Shown here in pieces: positions 52,409 through 61,687 of a stretch of DNA of 64,000 nucleotides. Every line of letters starts with the position of its first letter. The first letter of the stretch is position 1. A model generated the notes under the pieces. It saw nothing but the letters and a program-made list of their open reading frames with translations, made no database searches and had not been told where the DNA came from. Source of the DNA: CAWEYO01 sp963813315 (lineage in GTDB: Bacteria; Pseudomonadota; Alphaproteobacteria; Rhizobiales; Rhizobiaceae); NCBI GenBank assembly GCA_963813315.1, contig CAWEYO010000022.1, positions 130,356 to 194,355 on the forward strand, in the 5' to 3' direction. A program made the translations under genes and the position numbers.

Positions 52409-53920
52409 TTGGCGACCTCAGCCGCACTTTCCGCTCCGCTTCTCTTGCTTGCGAACATCACAAAGCGGTTCGGCGGGACCCTTGCCCTCGAAAGCATCGA
52501 TTGGTCAGTCGCGCCCGGCGAGGTGCATTGCCTTGTCGGCGAGAACGGCTCCGGCAAGTCGACGCTGATCAAGATCCTTTCGGGCGTCCACGCGCCTGAT
52601 GCGGGCGGCGAGATCACGATGGGCGGAGTGGCTCATCCGAACCTCACGCCACACCAGGCACGGCAGCTCGGCATCCAGGTCATCTTCCAAGACCTGTCGC
52701 TGTTCCCGAACCTCACGGTCGAGGAGAACATCGCAATCGGCCTGGAGCTGTCGGCGCCGTTCAAGCCGCCCCCGCGAAAGCAGATGCGCGACGCCGCGAA
52801 GGCAGCGCTTGCCCGACTCGATGCCCAACTACCCCTCGATGCGCCTGTAGGCAGACTACCGGTCGCGCAGCGCCAGATCGTCGCCATCTGCCGCGGGCTG
52901 GCGGCGAATGCCCGCATCCTGTTCATGGACGAACCGACGGCATCACTGACGCGGCGTGAGGTCGACCTGCTGCTCGCAACGGTTCGGCGGCTCAAGGAGC
53001 AAGGGGTCAGCATCGTCTTCGTCAGCCATCGACTCGACGAGGTCGTTGAAATCGCCGAGCGGGTGACGGTGCTTCGCGACGGGCGCAAGGTCGGCACCTT
53101 TCCCGCAGCCGAGATCGACGACAATCGGCTATCCGAGCTGATGACCGGCGAGAGCCTCGAGCACACGCTTTCGGCCCGGCCCACGTCAGGCAGAAGACGC
53201 GTGCTCGAAGTGAACGGCGCGAGCCGTGCCGGCGAATTCGAGGACGTCTCCTTCACCATCCACGAAGGCGAGATCCTCGGCCTCATCGGCCTGCTCGGCG
53301 CCGGCCGGACCGAGTTGGCGCTGGCGCTGTTCGGCATGTCGCGTCTGGACAGCGGCGAGGTCGCCGTCGATGGCAGGCGGCTCACGTCCTCTTCGAACAG
53401 GGCGGCGATCGCAGCTGGCATCGCCTATGCCTCAGAGGACCGCCTGTCGCTCGGGATCAACCTGCGCCAGTCCATTGCCGACAACACCGCGATCACCGTC
53501 CTTGACGGCTTGCGCAACCGCATCGGCCTCATCCCGTTCGATCGGCGGGCGTCGCTGGCGCGCTCCTGGATCGACCGGCTAAACATTCGGGCGGCGGCCG
53601 GGGTCGAGGTTGCCGCACAGACGCTGTCGGGCGGCAACCAGCAGCGCGTCGTACTGGCCAAGTGGCTGGCGACCAGACCGAAGGTGCTGATCCTCGACGG
53701 GCCGACGATCGGCGTCGACATCCGCAACAAGGCCGGCATCCACAGGCTGGTGCGGTCGCTCGCCGACAGCGGCATGGCGATCCTGCTGATCTCGGACGAG
53801 GTGCCGGAGGTCTATTTCAATTGCGACCGCGTGCTGCACATGCGGAACGGGCGGATCGCCGGCGAGTTCGTGCCCGGCGCGGCGAGCGAGGCTCAGCTCT
53901 CGGAGGCGCTCTATGCGTAG
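52409..53920 (+). CDS. Sugar ABC transporter double ATPase (CUT2 type)
   Basis: About 503 residues with two NBDs. NBD1: LANITKRFGGTLALESIDW, Walker A LVGENGSGKSTLIKILSG, signature-region LPVAQRQIVAICRGLA (Ser/Gly of LSGGQ replaced by PVAQ, a frequent change) and Walker B ILFMDEPTASLTRRE. NBD2: P-loop GLLGAGRTELALALFG without Lys, signature LSGGNQQRVVLAKWLA, Walker B VLILDGPTIGVD, with Gly in place of the catalytic Glu. The start is uncertain: TTG at 52409 has GAGGTGA eight bases upstream; GTG at 52397 and ATG at 52244 are in frame. Confidence 0.87.
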   Translation: MATSAALSAPLLLLANITKRFGGTLALESIDWSVAPGEVHCLVGENGSGKSTLIKILSGVHAPDAGGEITMGGVAHPNLTPHQARQLGIQVIFQDLSLFPNLTVEENIAIGLELSAPFKPPPRKQMRDAAKAALARLDAQLPLDAPVGRLPVAQRQIVAICRGLAANARILFMDEPTASLTRREVDLLLATVRRLKEQGVSIVFVSHRLDEVVEIAERVTVLRDGRKVGTFPAAEIDDNRLSELMTGESLEHTLSARPTSGRRRVLEVNGASRAGEFEDVSFTIHEGEILGLIGLLGAGRTELALALFGMSRLDSGEVAVDGRRLTSSSNRAAIAAGIAYASEDRLSLGINLRQSIADNTAITVLDGLRNRIGLIPFDRRASLARSWIDRLNIRAAAGVEVAAQTLSGGNQQRVVLAKWLATRPKVLILDGPTIGVDIRNKAGIHRLVRSLADSGMAILLISDEVPEVYFNCDRVLHMRNGRIAGEFVPGAASEAQLSEALYA

Positions 53921-54911
53921 CCTCGCGTCGATGGTCTTCGGGCGGACCGAACGAGCATTAGCGGCGGCAATCCTCATCACCGTCGTTACCCTGTCGCTGT
54001 CCTCGCCGTACTTCCTGACGGTGCCGAACCTCGTAAACCTGGTCGAGGCTTATTCGGTCACGGCGATCCTCGCTGCCGGCGTCCTTGTGGTGCTGGTCTG
54101 CGGCGGGATCGACATCTCTTTTACCGCCACGGCTGCGGCGGCTCAGTATTTCGCCGCGACCCTGGCAACGAAGTACGGCATGCCGCTGGTGCCGACGCTG
54201 CTCCTCTCGGCCTGCCTCGGCATCGGGATGGGCGCGCTGAACGCGCTTCTGATCCACTACCTCAGGGTCGGCTCGATCATCGTCACCATCGCGACGTCAA
54301 GCATTTACTACGCCCTGCTGATCTATTTCACGGACGCTCACGAGATCTACGACCTGCCGGACTGGTGGGCCGAGCCCGTTGTACTGTTCCGGACGGTGAT
54401 GCCCTCAGGCGACGTCGTGAAGATCGGACTACCTATCCTGGTCATGTGCCTGGTGTTGCTGTTCACCCACATGCTGATGAATCACACGCGGCTCGGCCGG
54501 CAGATATACGCCTTCGGTGGCAATCCGGAGGCAGCAAGCCGCATCGGCATCAATATCCTCGGTGTGCAACTGTTCGCCTATGGCTATCTCGGGCTACTCG
54601 CGGCGATCGGCGGCTTCATCCAGGCCTATCGGGTTCACCAGGCGGTGCCAACCGCCATGGCCGGCCAGGAGCTCAACGTGCTCGCTGTCGCAATCCTCGG
54701 CGGCGCCAGCCTGGTCGGGGGTATCGGCAGTGTGGGCGGGGTAGTGCTCGGTCTCCTTTTCCTCGCCATCCTGCAGAACGGACTCAACCTCCTCGGCGTG
54801 TCGTCGTATTTCTTCGGGGTGGTCACGGGTCTGGCGATACTGGTCTCGATTCTGATGACCGGCTATGCCGAGAAGCGGTCGCGGCGACCCCACATGGCGC
54901 GGGCGGGTTGA
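53913..54911 (+). CDS. Sugar ABC transporter permease 1 (CUT2 type)
   Basis: A 332-residue BPD_transp_2 permease with about nine hydrophobic segments. It starts LAAAILITVVTLSLSSPYFL and contains LVVLVCGGIDISFTATAAAA (the family's GGIDxS segment) and the coupling loop LGRQIYAFGGNPEAASRIGI. Its start overlaps the ATPase stop by eight bases and its stop overlaps the next permease by one (TGATG), so the three are tightly coupled. Confidence 0.9.
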   Translation: MRSLASMVFGRTERALAAAILITVVTLSLSSPYFLTVPNLVNLVEAYSVTAILAAGVLVVLVCGGIDISFTATAAAAQYFAATLATKYGMPLVPTLLLSACLGIGMGALNALLIHYLRVGSIIVTIATSSIYYALLIYFTDAHEIYDLPDWWAEPVVLFRTVMPSGDVVKIGLPILVMCLVLLFTHMLMNHTRLGRQIYAFGGNPEAASRIGINILGVQLFAYGYLGLLAAIGGFIQAYRVHQAVPTAMAGQELNVLAVAILGGASLVGGIGSVGGVVLGLLFLAILQNGLNLLGVSSYFFGVVTGLAILVSILMTGYAEKRSRRPHMARAG

Positions 54912-55963
54912 TGGAACATTCGATTCCCGACCACAAGCGGCGACTCCTCGCCGGCGACGCCGATCGGCTGATCGGCTGGATGCGCCGCGGCACGGTCGGT
55001 CTCGGCGGTTTGCTTGCCCTGCTTGCGCTGCTGGTGGCCTTTTTCTCGCTGGTCGAGCCGACGACATTTCCGCGCGGGACGACGCTGCAGGCGCTGATGT
55101 TCCAGGTGCCGGAGCTGGGCCTGCTGTCGCTGGCGATGGCGATCCCGCTGATCTCCGGCGGCATCAATCTCGCCATCATCGCCACCGCCAACCTGTCGGG
55201 ATTGCTGATGGCCTGGATCCTGATCGCGGTGATGCCTCCCGAGGCGGTCGGGGCGGAGCTCGCCTGGTGGCTGCTCCTCGCCCTCGTTGCGGGCTTGGTA
55301 CTGTGCGCGATCGTCGGCTTGGTCACCGGCCTGCTGGTCGCCGTTGTCGGCGTCCACCCGATCCTGGTGACCCTCGGCACCATGACGCTGCTTCACGGGA
55401 TCAGCATTTATTTCACCCGCGGGCGTACTTTGTCGGGATTTCCCGAACCGCTGATCGTGGTTGCCAACGAAACCATATTCGGCATCCCGATCTCGTTCGC
55501 GCTTTTCACAGTTGTCGCCATTGCCGTGCACGTGTTCCTGACCAGGACAGCGCTGGGGATACGCATTCACATGATCGGCTCCAACCCCGAGGCGACGCGC
55601 TTCTCCGGCGTCGACACGGCGCGCGTGCTGGTCTCGGTCTATCTGCTTTCCAGCCTGCTCTGCTGGCTGGCGGCGGTGGTGATGATGGCGCGCTTCAACG
55701 CGGCCGGCGCCGAGATCGCCCAATTCTACCTTCTCATCACGATCCTAGCTGCCATCCTCGGCGGCATCGACCCCTATGGCGGCTTCGGGCGGATCGCCGG
55801 ACTGTTCGTGGCGCTGATCATCCTGCAGGTGATTGCGAGCGGGTTCAACATCATGGGGCTCAGCCCGCACCTCGCCCTAGCGTCGTGGGGCGGGATCCTG
55901 CTCCTGGTCGTCGCGATAAAGCTAGCGAAATTCGGCTTCGTCCGGGCTCGCCGGCGGCAATGA
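54911..55963 (+). CDS. Sugar ABC transporter permease 2 (CUT2 type)
   Basis: A 350-residue BPD_transp_2 permease with about nine to ten hydrophobic segments. It contains AIPLISGGINLAIIATANLS in place of the GGIDLS motif of permease 1, GVHPILVTLGTMTLLHGISI, and the coupling loop LGIRIHMIGSNPEATRFSGV. With permease 1 it forms a heterodimeric channel, as in RhaPQ- or LsrCD-type importers. It is the last gene of the operon; no sugar kinase or isomerase follows, only a long gene-poor stretch. Confidence 0.9.
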   Translation: MEHSIPDHKRRLLAGDADRLIGWMRRGTVGLGGLLALLALLVAFFSLVEPTTFPRGTTLQALMFQVPELGLLSLAMAIPLISGGINLAIIATANLSGLLMAWILIAVMPPEAVGAELAWWLLLALVAGLVLCAIVGLVTGLLVAVVGVHPILVTLGTMTLLHGISIYFTRGRTLSGFPEPLIVVANETIFGIPISFALFTVVAIAVHVFLTRTALGIRIHMIGSNPEATRFSGVDTARVLVSVYLLSSLLCWLAAVVMMARFNAAGAEIAQFYLLITILAAILGGIDPYGGFGRIAGLFVALIILQVIASGFNIMGLSPHLALASWGGILLLVVAIKLAKFGFVRARRRQ

Positions 55964-56785
55964 TGATCGACTGGGATGGGCCGTCGAATAGTAGGAGTTC
56001 CCGTAGGAAAGGTCTCCTTTGGTGGAGCGCGACGTTCCGTGGATGGTGACCTAATGACCGCTCTTGGCGCACCCTGCTCGTTCAACGGATGGGACGAAAC
56101 GGCAAATTTCCACCCAAAGCGAGAATTTGGCGACGCGACTACCACCGGCGCCATTGCAGTGCAGTTGTCGAAGAATGGTAACTGCATTAGGCGGGCCCAA
56201 AGGTAAAATTCCAGAAATTTTCACGAGGGGGCAACGCCCACATTTCTGTTCCTTACGGCGGGGCGGGCCGGGGGCTGGTTGGAGTATCCGCCAAGAACTA
56301 CCCCCGCAGGTTGTCGGCGATTGCCTCGAAAAACGCCGAATTAAATCAACCTAAAGGCGAAAGACTCTAAGCTACCAATCTGCTTCGACATTCGCCGTCT
56401 GGGCAATCGTCTGAGCAGAATCGTTCTTGGATTGGAAAAGCCTCACTTTCCACTGTGTTTCCATGATGAGCGCTTCTGATCGCATATCATCGGAGGCATC
56501 GGGCGATCGAGGAGCCCGCGGAAAGAGGGGTAATCTGCGCGCAAAGGGGGATAAACAACTTCGCTACATCCGGTACACCCGATACAAAGGCAAAAAGCAT
56601 AGAGAAATCAATACCTGCTCTGTATCGAATGCAGCGGACGTATCCCATGCCAAAACTAATCCGTCGCTGACGGTCCGCAGCGGCATTCGACTGTACCGTC
56701 AGCTGTGAAGGCAAGAGAAAGCCGGTGCATCGACGAGTCCAGTGGAGGACGCGGCTGGAGAATTCCGAGCGATGAAACAGGCTAC
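55964..56785. other. 822-base gene-poor stretch
   Basis: No convincing gene. A 93-codon frame at 56427-56708 has no ribosome site or family features. Base composition is less GC-rich than in the flanking operon (for example 56160-56240 and 56330-56480), and no tRNA or insertion-sequence ends were seen. It marks the left side of the accessory segment. Confidence 0.5.
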
Positions 56786-56805
56786 TGTGGTATAATGTTA
56801 CCACA
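56786..56805 (+). promoter_or_regulatory. Palindromic operator overlapping an extended -10 promoter
   Basis: TGTGGTATAATGTTACCACA: 7-base arms TGTGGTA/TACCACA around TAATGT. The arms include a perfect TATAAT (56791-56796) preceded by TGG, an extended -10 element. Transcription would start near 56803 and the first good ATG is at 56834. No -35 consensus is visible, as expected for extended -10 promoters. The overlap suggests repression by a dimeric regulator. Confidence 0.7.
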
Positions 56806-56833
56806 TACTCCAACCCCGGGTCGATCTTGTCTC

Positions 56834-57505
56834 ATGCATCATCTCAATCCCGTCGAATACCTCGGTATTGATGCCGTCCGAGCAGGCATTCCCCGCTGGC
56901 ATGCGGCCCTGGCAAAAGGTCAGCAGCAGGCCCCGAAGTGCGACTGCATGCTACGAAGTGGACGGCAGTGTCGAAACCCCTCAATTCGCGAGGCTGGCAA
57001 CCTCCAGCCGCCGGTCCACCGGTGTCGTCTCCACATGCCACGCGATATCTGGAGCAAGATAGACTACCTTCGCCGCGATCGCGGCCGAATGCTCTCCCGG
57101 TCGTCGAACTCGCTTCTTCGGGCCAAGGGCCAGGCAATTCTGAGGCAGATCGAAATCCGCGAGCAGCTGAACCGTTGGAAGATCGATCCCGAGATCGAAG
57201 CCAACATGTTCGCGCTGTCGCGCTGTGACCAAAAGCGCGTCGACAATTGGCTCGCCGAGCGCGGCTTCGACCTCGACCGGCTGCCCGAAACAGGCCGTCC
57301 GATGACACCATGCCGTCGCGGGTTCGTCCACCTCCGTGTCGCCCTCCACCTTTCCGGGCGGTTGACCGCGTCCCTGGCGATGAGATCGGTCCGGTCCGCC
57401 ATCCGACGGGATGTCAAATGGTTTGCCGAGAAGGACACCCTCGAGGCCAGGCTGCCGGCGTGGGACAGCGATCCGGACGGCGCAGAGTGGCAGCCCATCC
57501 CGTGA
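56834..57505 (+). CDS. Cys-rich zinc-finger-like protein of unknown function
   Basis: A 223-residue protein of unknown function. Residues about 35-70 contain CDCMLRSGRQCRNPS and, after a variable stretch, HRCRLHM. This pattern (C-x-C/A..RSG..C-x-N-P..RCRxH) resembles the short Cys/His motif of small proteins common on alphaproteobacterial islands and prophages, where the His is usually followed by GG; here it is MP. The rest is basic and helical (ILRQIEIREQLNRWKIDPEI, then SVRSAIRRDVKWFAEKDTLE), consistent with nucleic-acid contact. ATG at 56834 is used; upstream ATGs at 56795 and 56705 precede or overlap the promoter. It overlaps the next gene (GTGA). Confidence 0.6.
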   Translation: MHHLNPVEYLGIDAVRAGIPRWHAALAKGQQQAPKCDCMLRSGRQCRNPSIREAGNLQPPVHRCRLHMPRDIWSKIDYLRRDRGRMLSRSSNSLLRAKGQAILRQIEIREQLNRWKIDPEIEANMFALSRCDQKRVDNWLAERGFDLDRLPETGRPMTPCRRGFVHLRVALHLSGRLTASLAMRSVRSAIRRDVKWFAEKDTLEARLPAWDSDPDGAEWQPIP

Positions 57506-57963
57506 GAATCCGCGACAACGAAGTCTTCTTCACCGTCGAAGTCCCCGTCCTTCGCATCCGCTCCTGCACGCCAGCCGAGGCCGCGGCGCGCACCGAACGT
57601 TGGAACCGGTCCAGAACGGGCAGGCTCCGACGTCGACTGGAGGTCGTAGCGAAGGCTGAGCGCCGCGGCGGCCTGCCGACCCCCGCCTCGGGTGATGGCC
57701 GGGGTGCGGTGCCCGAACCGCTGCCGCCATGGCGCGAATTAGCCGCCGGGTGGCGGTACGTGTGCGCCGCTTATGACGGCCTGTTCCTGAGCGAGGAAGA
57801 GGAAGAACTCGCGCGTGTCGCCTTCCACTGGGGCGGTGCCCGCTGGCGCGTCTTCCGGATGGAGCTTGCCGAGCGGAAACGCGATCGAGAGATCGAGGTC
57901 CAGCATGGAAGGCTCGAGGCTGCGCGCCGCCGCACGAGCCTCGACAGGAACTCCGGCTGGTAG
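57502..57963 (+). CDS. Hypothetical protein coupled to the Cys-rich gene
   Basis: A 153-residue protein that I do not recognise. It begins VRIRDNEVFFTVEVPVLRIR, has a basic middle (RTGRLRRRLEVVAKAERRGG), a Trp/Tyr segment (WRELAAGWRYVCAAYDGLFL), an acidic run SEEEEELARV and a charged helical C-terminus. There is no signal peptide or membrane helix. The GTG start overlaps the TGA of the preceding gene, so the two products are probably made together. The frame is open a further 85 codons upstream, but that part is antisense-like in composition and overlaps the first gene. Confidence 0.55.
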   Translation: MRIRDNEVFFTVEVPVLRIRSCTPAEAAARTERWNRSRTGRLRRRLEVVAKAERRGGLPTPASGDGRGAVPEPLPPWRELAAGWRYVCAAYDGLFLSEEEEELARVAFHWGGARWRVFRMELAERKRDREIEVQHGRLEAARRRTSLDRNSGW

Positions 57964-58189
57964 GTCCGATCCGCGTCCCGCCCTGCCAACCAGCCTTGAC
58001 CGGCAATGGTGGTAACGACGATGTGGTCCTTGGGGAGCAACAGTACGTCGCCAATCCCTCCAGATGCGGTGTTTGCAATCCTTGGGGCGGTTCCTTGACG
58101 ATCTGTCTAGCGCCCGACTGCGGCAAGCCAGTTATCTCGCTCGGTCTGTGCATCGAGCGTTTCCAGCGTCCCGGTCGCAAGCGACGGAT

Positions 58190-58605
58190 GAGTGCAAAGC
58201 GCAACGCCACGATCGGGGCACTGACCGAGAAATGCGTCGCCGACGACGATACGCCGCCGGGCAAGTGGCCCGGCCTCCACTACGCCATAAAGCGCGTATC
58301 CCTGTTCATGCAGAGATAGCCCGATCTCGCCGCAGAGGATGCTGCCCCCGACCGACCTGGCTCTTAGTCTTGTCGAGGAGGAGCACCCGATTGAGGCGTG
58401 CGAGCGAAATGTGGGTTCCAGTTGTGTCGGCGATGTCGTTGAAACAGTGGCGCGAGCCGACAACAGCCACCTTGTCTGCGGCCCTCACAGCCTCCCGCGC
58501 TTCCTCAACCGTGTTTGGGAAAAGAAGACGGTCAGCGCTATAGGTGAGATTTCCCGCCCAGTTGGTTCGCGGCACTGCCGTTTCCGCTTTGGCATATGTG
58601 CTCAT
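58190..58605 (-). pseudogene. Decayed FAD-linked alditol/xylitol oxidase, N-terminal remnant
   Basis: From the ATG at 58605 the frame reads RTNWAGNLTYSADRLLFPNT and AVVGSRHCFNDIADTTGTHI, the N-terminal FAD-binding part of alditol-oxidase-like enzymes (NWAGN, GxxHSFNxIADTTG). At about 58354 the match moves to another frame (GGSILCGEIGLSLHEQGYAL), and after 58292 only fragments remain (GGVSSSATH near 58250, like the family's ATATHGSG). The sequence is thus frameshifted and lacks the C-terminal two thirds. His in the flavin-attachment region is present as SRHCF. It cannot encode a working enzyme. Confidence 0.75.
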
Positions 58606-59143
58606 GGCTGATTGCCGACAACCCCGTTCCGCGATCACTGCCTCTGGTAGTTGGCTGAACACTCGACTGGCGCACTGCGCAGGAGGATATTCAAGATCGA
58701 CTGGCAATGCCAACCGCGAGGATTGGCCGCCACTCCTTCACAAGGGGCAGCAACGGACTCTTCATGCGGCGACAACGCGGCTTTGCGCGCATTTCAGGGC
58801 CATCTGAGCATCGATCTGGAATGGCAGCATCGGGGTCCCACTCAGTGTCGGGCTTTGGGAAGGGAAAAATCGGCCTGGGAAGGTCGGCAAGGGTCCAAAC
58901 TTTGCCGTTTATGCCGGATGCCGGAACGGGCAATTAGCGCCAACTGGAGACGTTAAGCGGGTAAATCTAGAACGTCGGCTGAGCGTGCCAATACCGGACA
59001 TTGTACTGGATATGTATGCTACGGCTATAGCGGCTGTACGAGAGGCGTTCGCGTCGATCATGACGGCGGGCGGAAAAAACGCCAGCAGCCGACGCGGGAG
59101 AGGCTGACGCAGTTCCATTGGCAGCGGTGTTGTGGAAGCCTTA
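58606..59143. other. 538-base region without recognised gene
   Basis: Only short, unconvincing frames on both strands. No repeats, hairpins or transposon ends stand out. It separates the oxidase remnant from the cyclase gene. Confidence 0.45.
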
Positions 59144-61628
59144 CTACTGAGGCTTGTGGCAAAGTTGATCGAGCATGTCGCGAAGCGCAGTGGCGGCCTG
59201 GTCACGCTCGTCAGCAGACATTAGCTCGGGTTCAGCTTCCAATCTGAGATGCGGCAACTCGGTTCGAACGGTGCGATGGGTGGCGACTAAATTGGCTTTC
59301 AGATCGATGACGCGATAGGTGGCGACCGGATAGGCAATTCCCTTAACGTGGACGTGCCCCAGCTCCTCGCACTCGATCGTGTCCTTCACTTGCGCAAATG
59401 TCTCATAGGAAATGAGCACGGTCCCTGGCGGTGCCTCCTGCTCGAGGCGCGCCGCGAGATTCACAGCGCCGCCGATTATCGTGTAGTCCATCCGGTCCTC
59501 GCTGCCAAAATTGCCTACTGTGCAGTAGTCGGTGTGGATGCCGATGCGGCAGCGCAGCGGTGTTTCAATTCCAATGTCGCGCCAGATTTCGGCAAGTTCG
59601 TTCATCCGCTTCTGCATGGAGAGAGCCATCTGCACACAGGCGAGCGCGTCCTCCTTGACACCGCGAAGTCTCCGGATCGCCGAAAAACATCAGGATCGCG
59701 TCGCCGACATATTTGTCGATCGTCGCGCCATGATCCAATGCAATTTTCGACATTTCCGTTAGGTAGTGATTGAGGAGCTGGGTGAGATCCTCGGACTCCA
59801 TTTTGTCAGTGGTCTCGGTAAAGCCGGCGATGTCCGAAAAGAAGACCGTCAACTTCTTGCGGCTGCTGGCAACCTTGACCTCTTGCTTGCCGCTGAAAAT
59901 CGACTCATAGAGCTGAGGGGAAAGATATTTCGCTAGCTGGTTAGACAGCTGCTCTAAGGCCTTAGTTTTTTGCTCCAACGCTTCAGACTTTTCGGAAAGT
60001 TCCTGCTCTCGGTTCTTGAGCTCAGTGATGTCCGCGTATACCGCGACGGTGCCCCCATCTTCGGTCTTTCGCTCGCTGATCAGAATCCATTGATCTTCGC
60101 TTCTTCGCTGAAGGTGAGGCTGACCAGGGTTGCGATGAAGCGCTAGACGTTCGGCAACCCACTCTTCGATGCGCCCCTCAGCATCGCGGATAAGCCCGCG
60201 CTCAGCAGCTGAGCGAATGATCGATTCGAAGGATGTTCCCGGCGCCACGACATCCTCTATCCAAGGATACAAAAGCTTCCTGTACCTGCTGTTGCAAATC
60301 ACCAGCCGGTCTTCGGCGTCGTAGAGCGAAAAACCCTCGAAAATGCTCTCGATGGCGTCAATCAAGCGTCGGCGTGCCTCATTGATTTCCCTTAAGTTGC
60401 TCTCTCTGACCTCGACCGCAGTGTCCCTGAACACATTGAGTGCCTTAGCCATGCCGCCGATCTCGTCATCGCCGCCGCCCGGAATGGTCGCTTCCAAATT
60501 ACCATCGGCGATCGCCAGCATGCTGTCGCTGAGCGCGGTTAATCGGGCAATCAGGTTGCGTCCGACGTATAGCCAGACGATGAGAATTGAACTTATTAGG
60601 CTCAACCCGACCACTGCCAGCAAAACCCCAGTGCTCCATTGCTGCACGGAAATTGCATTACGGTTTGCTATGTTTATGTCTTCATTTGTCCCTGCGACCA
60701 ATCGATCCACCACGTCGGTCAATTGGCGAGATAAATCGACGTTTCCATCTAGCCGCAGTCTCGCGTTGTTCATTATTTCGTGCTCGTGCTCGCGGGCACG
60801 AAGGATACTATTCGGACCGTCTATCAAGCTTCGCAATTCCTTAGTTCGATCCGACATGCGTGATCGCAGCATTTGATCCATGTCGGCAGCGAGGCGTTCC
60901 AACGAACTTACCGAACGCTCCAGCGGAAAGCTCAGAATCGGCAGATCCGCCAATTGAGAAACGGAGGCACGAAGCAATGTGTCGTAGATAGTCGATTCCT
61001 CAAACTGCGCCTTCTGCAGGGGCTGTAACGTGGCAATTGATTGGGCCACCTTAGCCATGGTCCGCGATTTTTGGTCAGACGTGACGTCGCCATCTTCGTT
61101 CGACTTACGTAAGCGCGACAGCTCTGCCTCCAGCACCCGGAGGCCGGGTGCGAGTAAACGCTGGGTAGCAATGTGTGTATTGGACAGCTGGCGAAGCAGC
61201 TCAGCTTTGTGGTCGCTGGCCTCAAGTTGCTGAGAAATCTCGGCGCCTAAAGAATCTAGATTTGTAACTAGGTGCTCTACTGATGGCTCTATTAGATTGA
61301 GATATTTAGCACTAACGCCGCTGAGCTTGACTTCGGACAGTAGATCCTTGAGCCGCTCGACCTCTGCGGCGATCCTGCTCGACAATTGCTCATGCTCTAT
61401 AGATGTTGCGACCGAAAGATAAGCCGGGGCCATCGAGACGACCCGCTCGGCCTGACGAGACAATTGCTGAGACGTTAAGGCGGCCGGGACGCGTTTCTGA
61501 GTGATTTGGTCGAGCACTACACCGACCTGGAGAAATGCATACATGGCGGCCGCCGCGGCGAATACGGCAAAGGCGCTGATGCCCAAGAAGGCCAGGAATA
61601 AACGACCACGAACCCCAATCTGTTGCAA
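59144..61628 (-). pseudogene. Membrane class III adenylate/guanylate cyclase with HAMP and PAS, one-base frameshift
   Basis: TM1 is at about residues 9-33, a large periplasmic helical sensor at 34-335, TM2 at about 336-358, then HAMP (RLTALSDSMLAIADGNLEAT), a PAS domain (AIESIFEGFSLYDAEDRLVI), a coiled coil and the cyclase domain. Metal ligands are in VFFSDIAGFTETTDKM and DKYVGDAILMFFGDP. After GDPET the frame fails; one extra base within 59661-59666 must be skipped to continue GVKEDALACVQMALSMQK to AVNLAARLEQ, where the catalytic Asn and Arg lie, ending at 59144. Total 2485 bases is 828 codons plus one. TTG start with GGGAGG. Sequencing error is an alternative. Confidence 0.8.
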
Positions 61629-61687
61629 TAGTTGCCGCCTCCCTTGGATTGACGGGCGGTGATCGAGGTTCCGTGACTTCTGACGGC

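Noticed and set aside
54863..55723. 286-codon minus-strand open frame with very high Gln/Asp/Arg content
   Set aside because: Antisense to the second CUT2 permease; composition is the mirror of membrane-protein codons.
56427..56708. 93-codon frame in the gene-poor stretch
   Set aside because: No ribosome site, no recognised motif and the promoter at 56786 lies after it; treated as chance.
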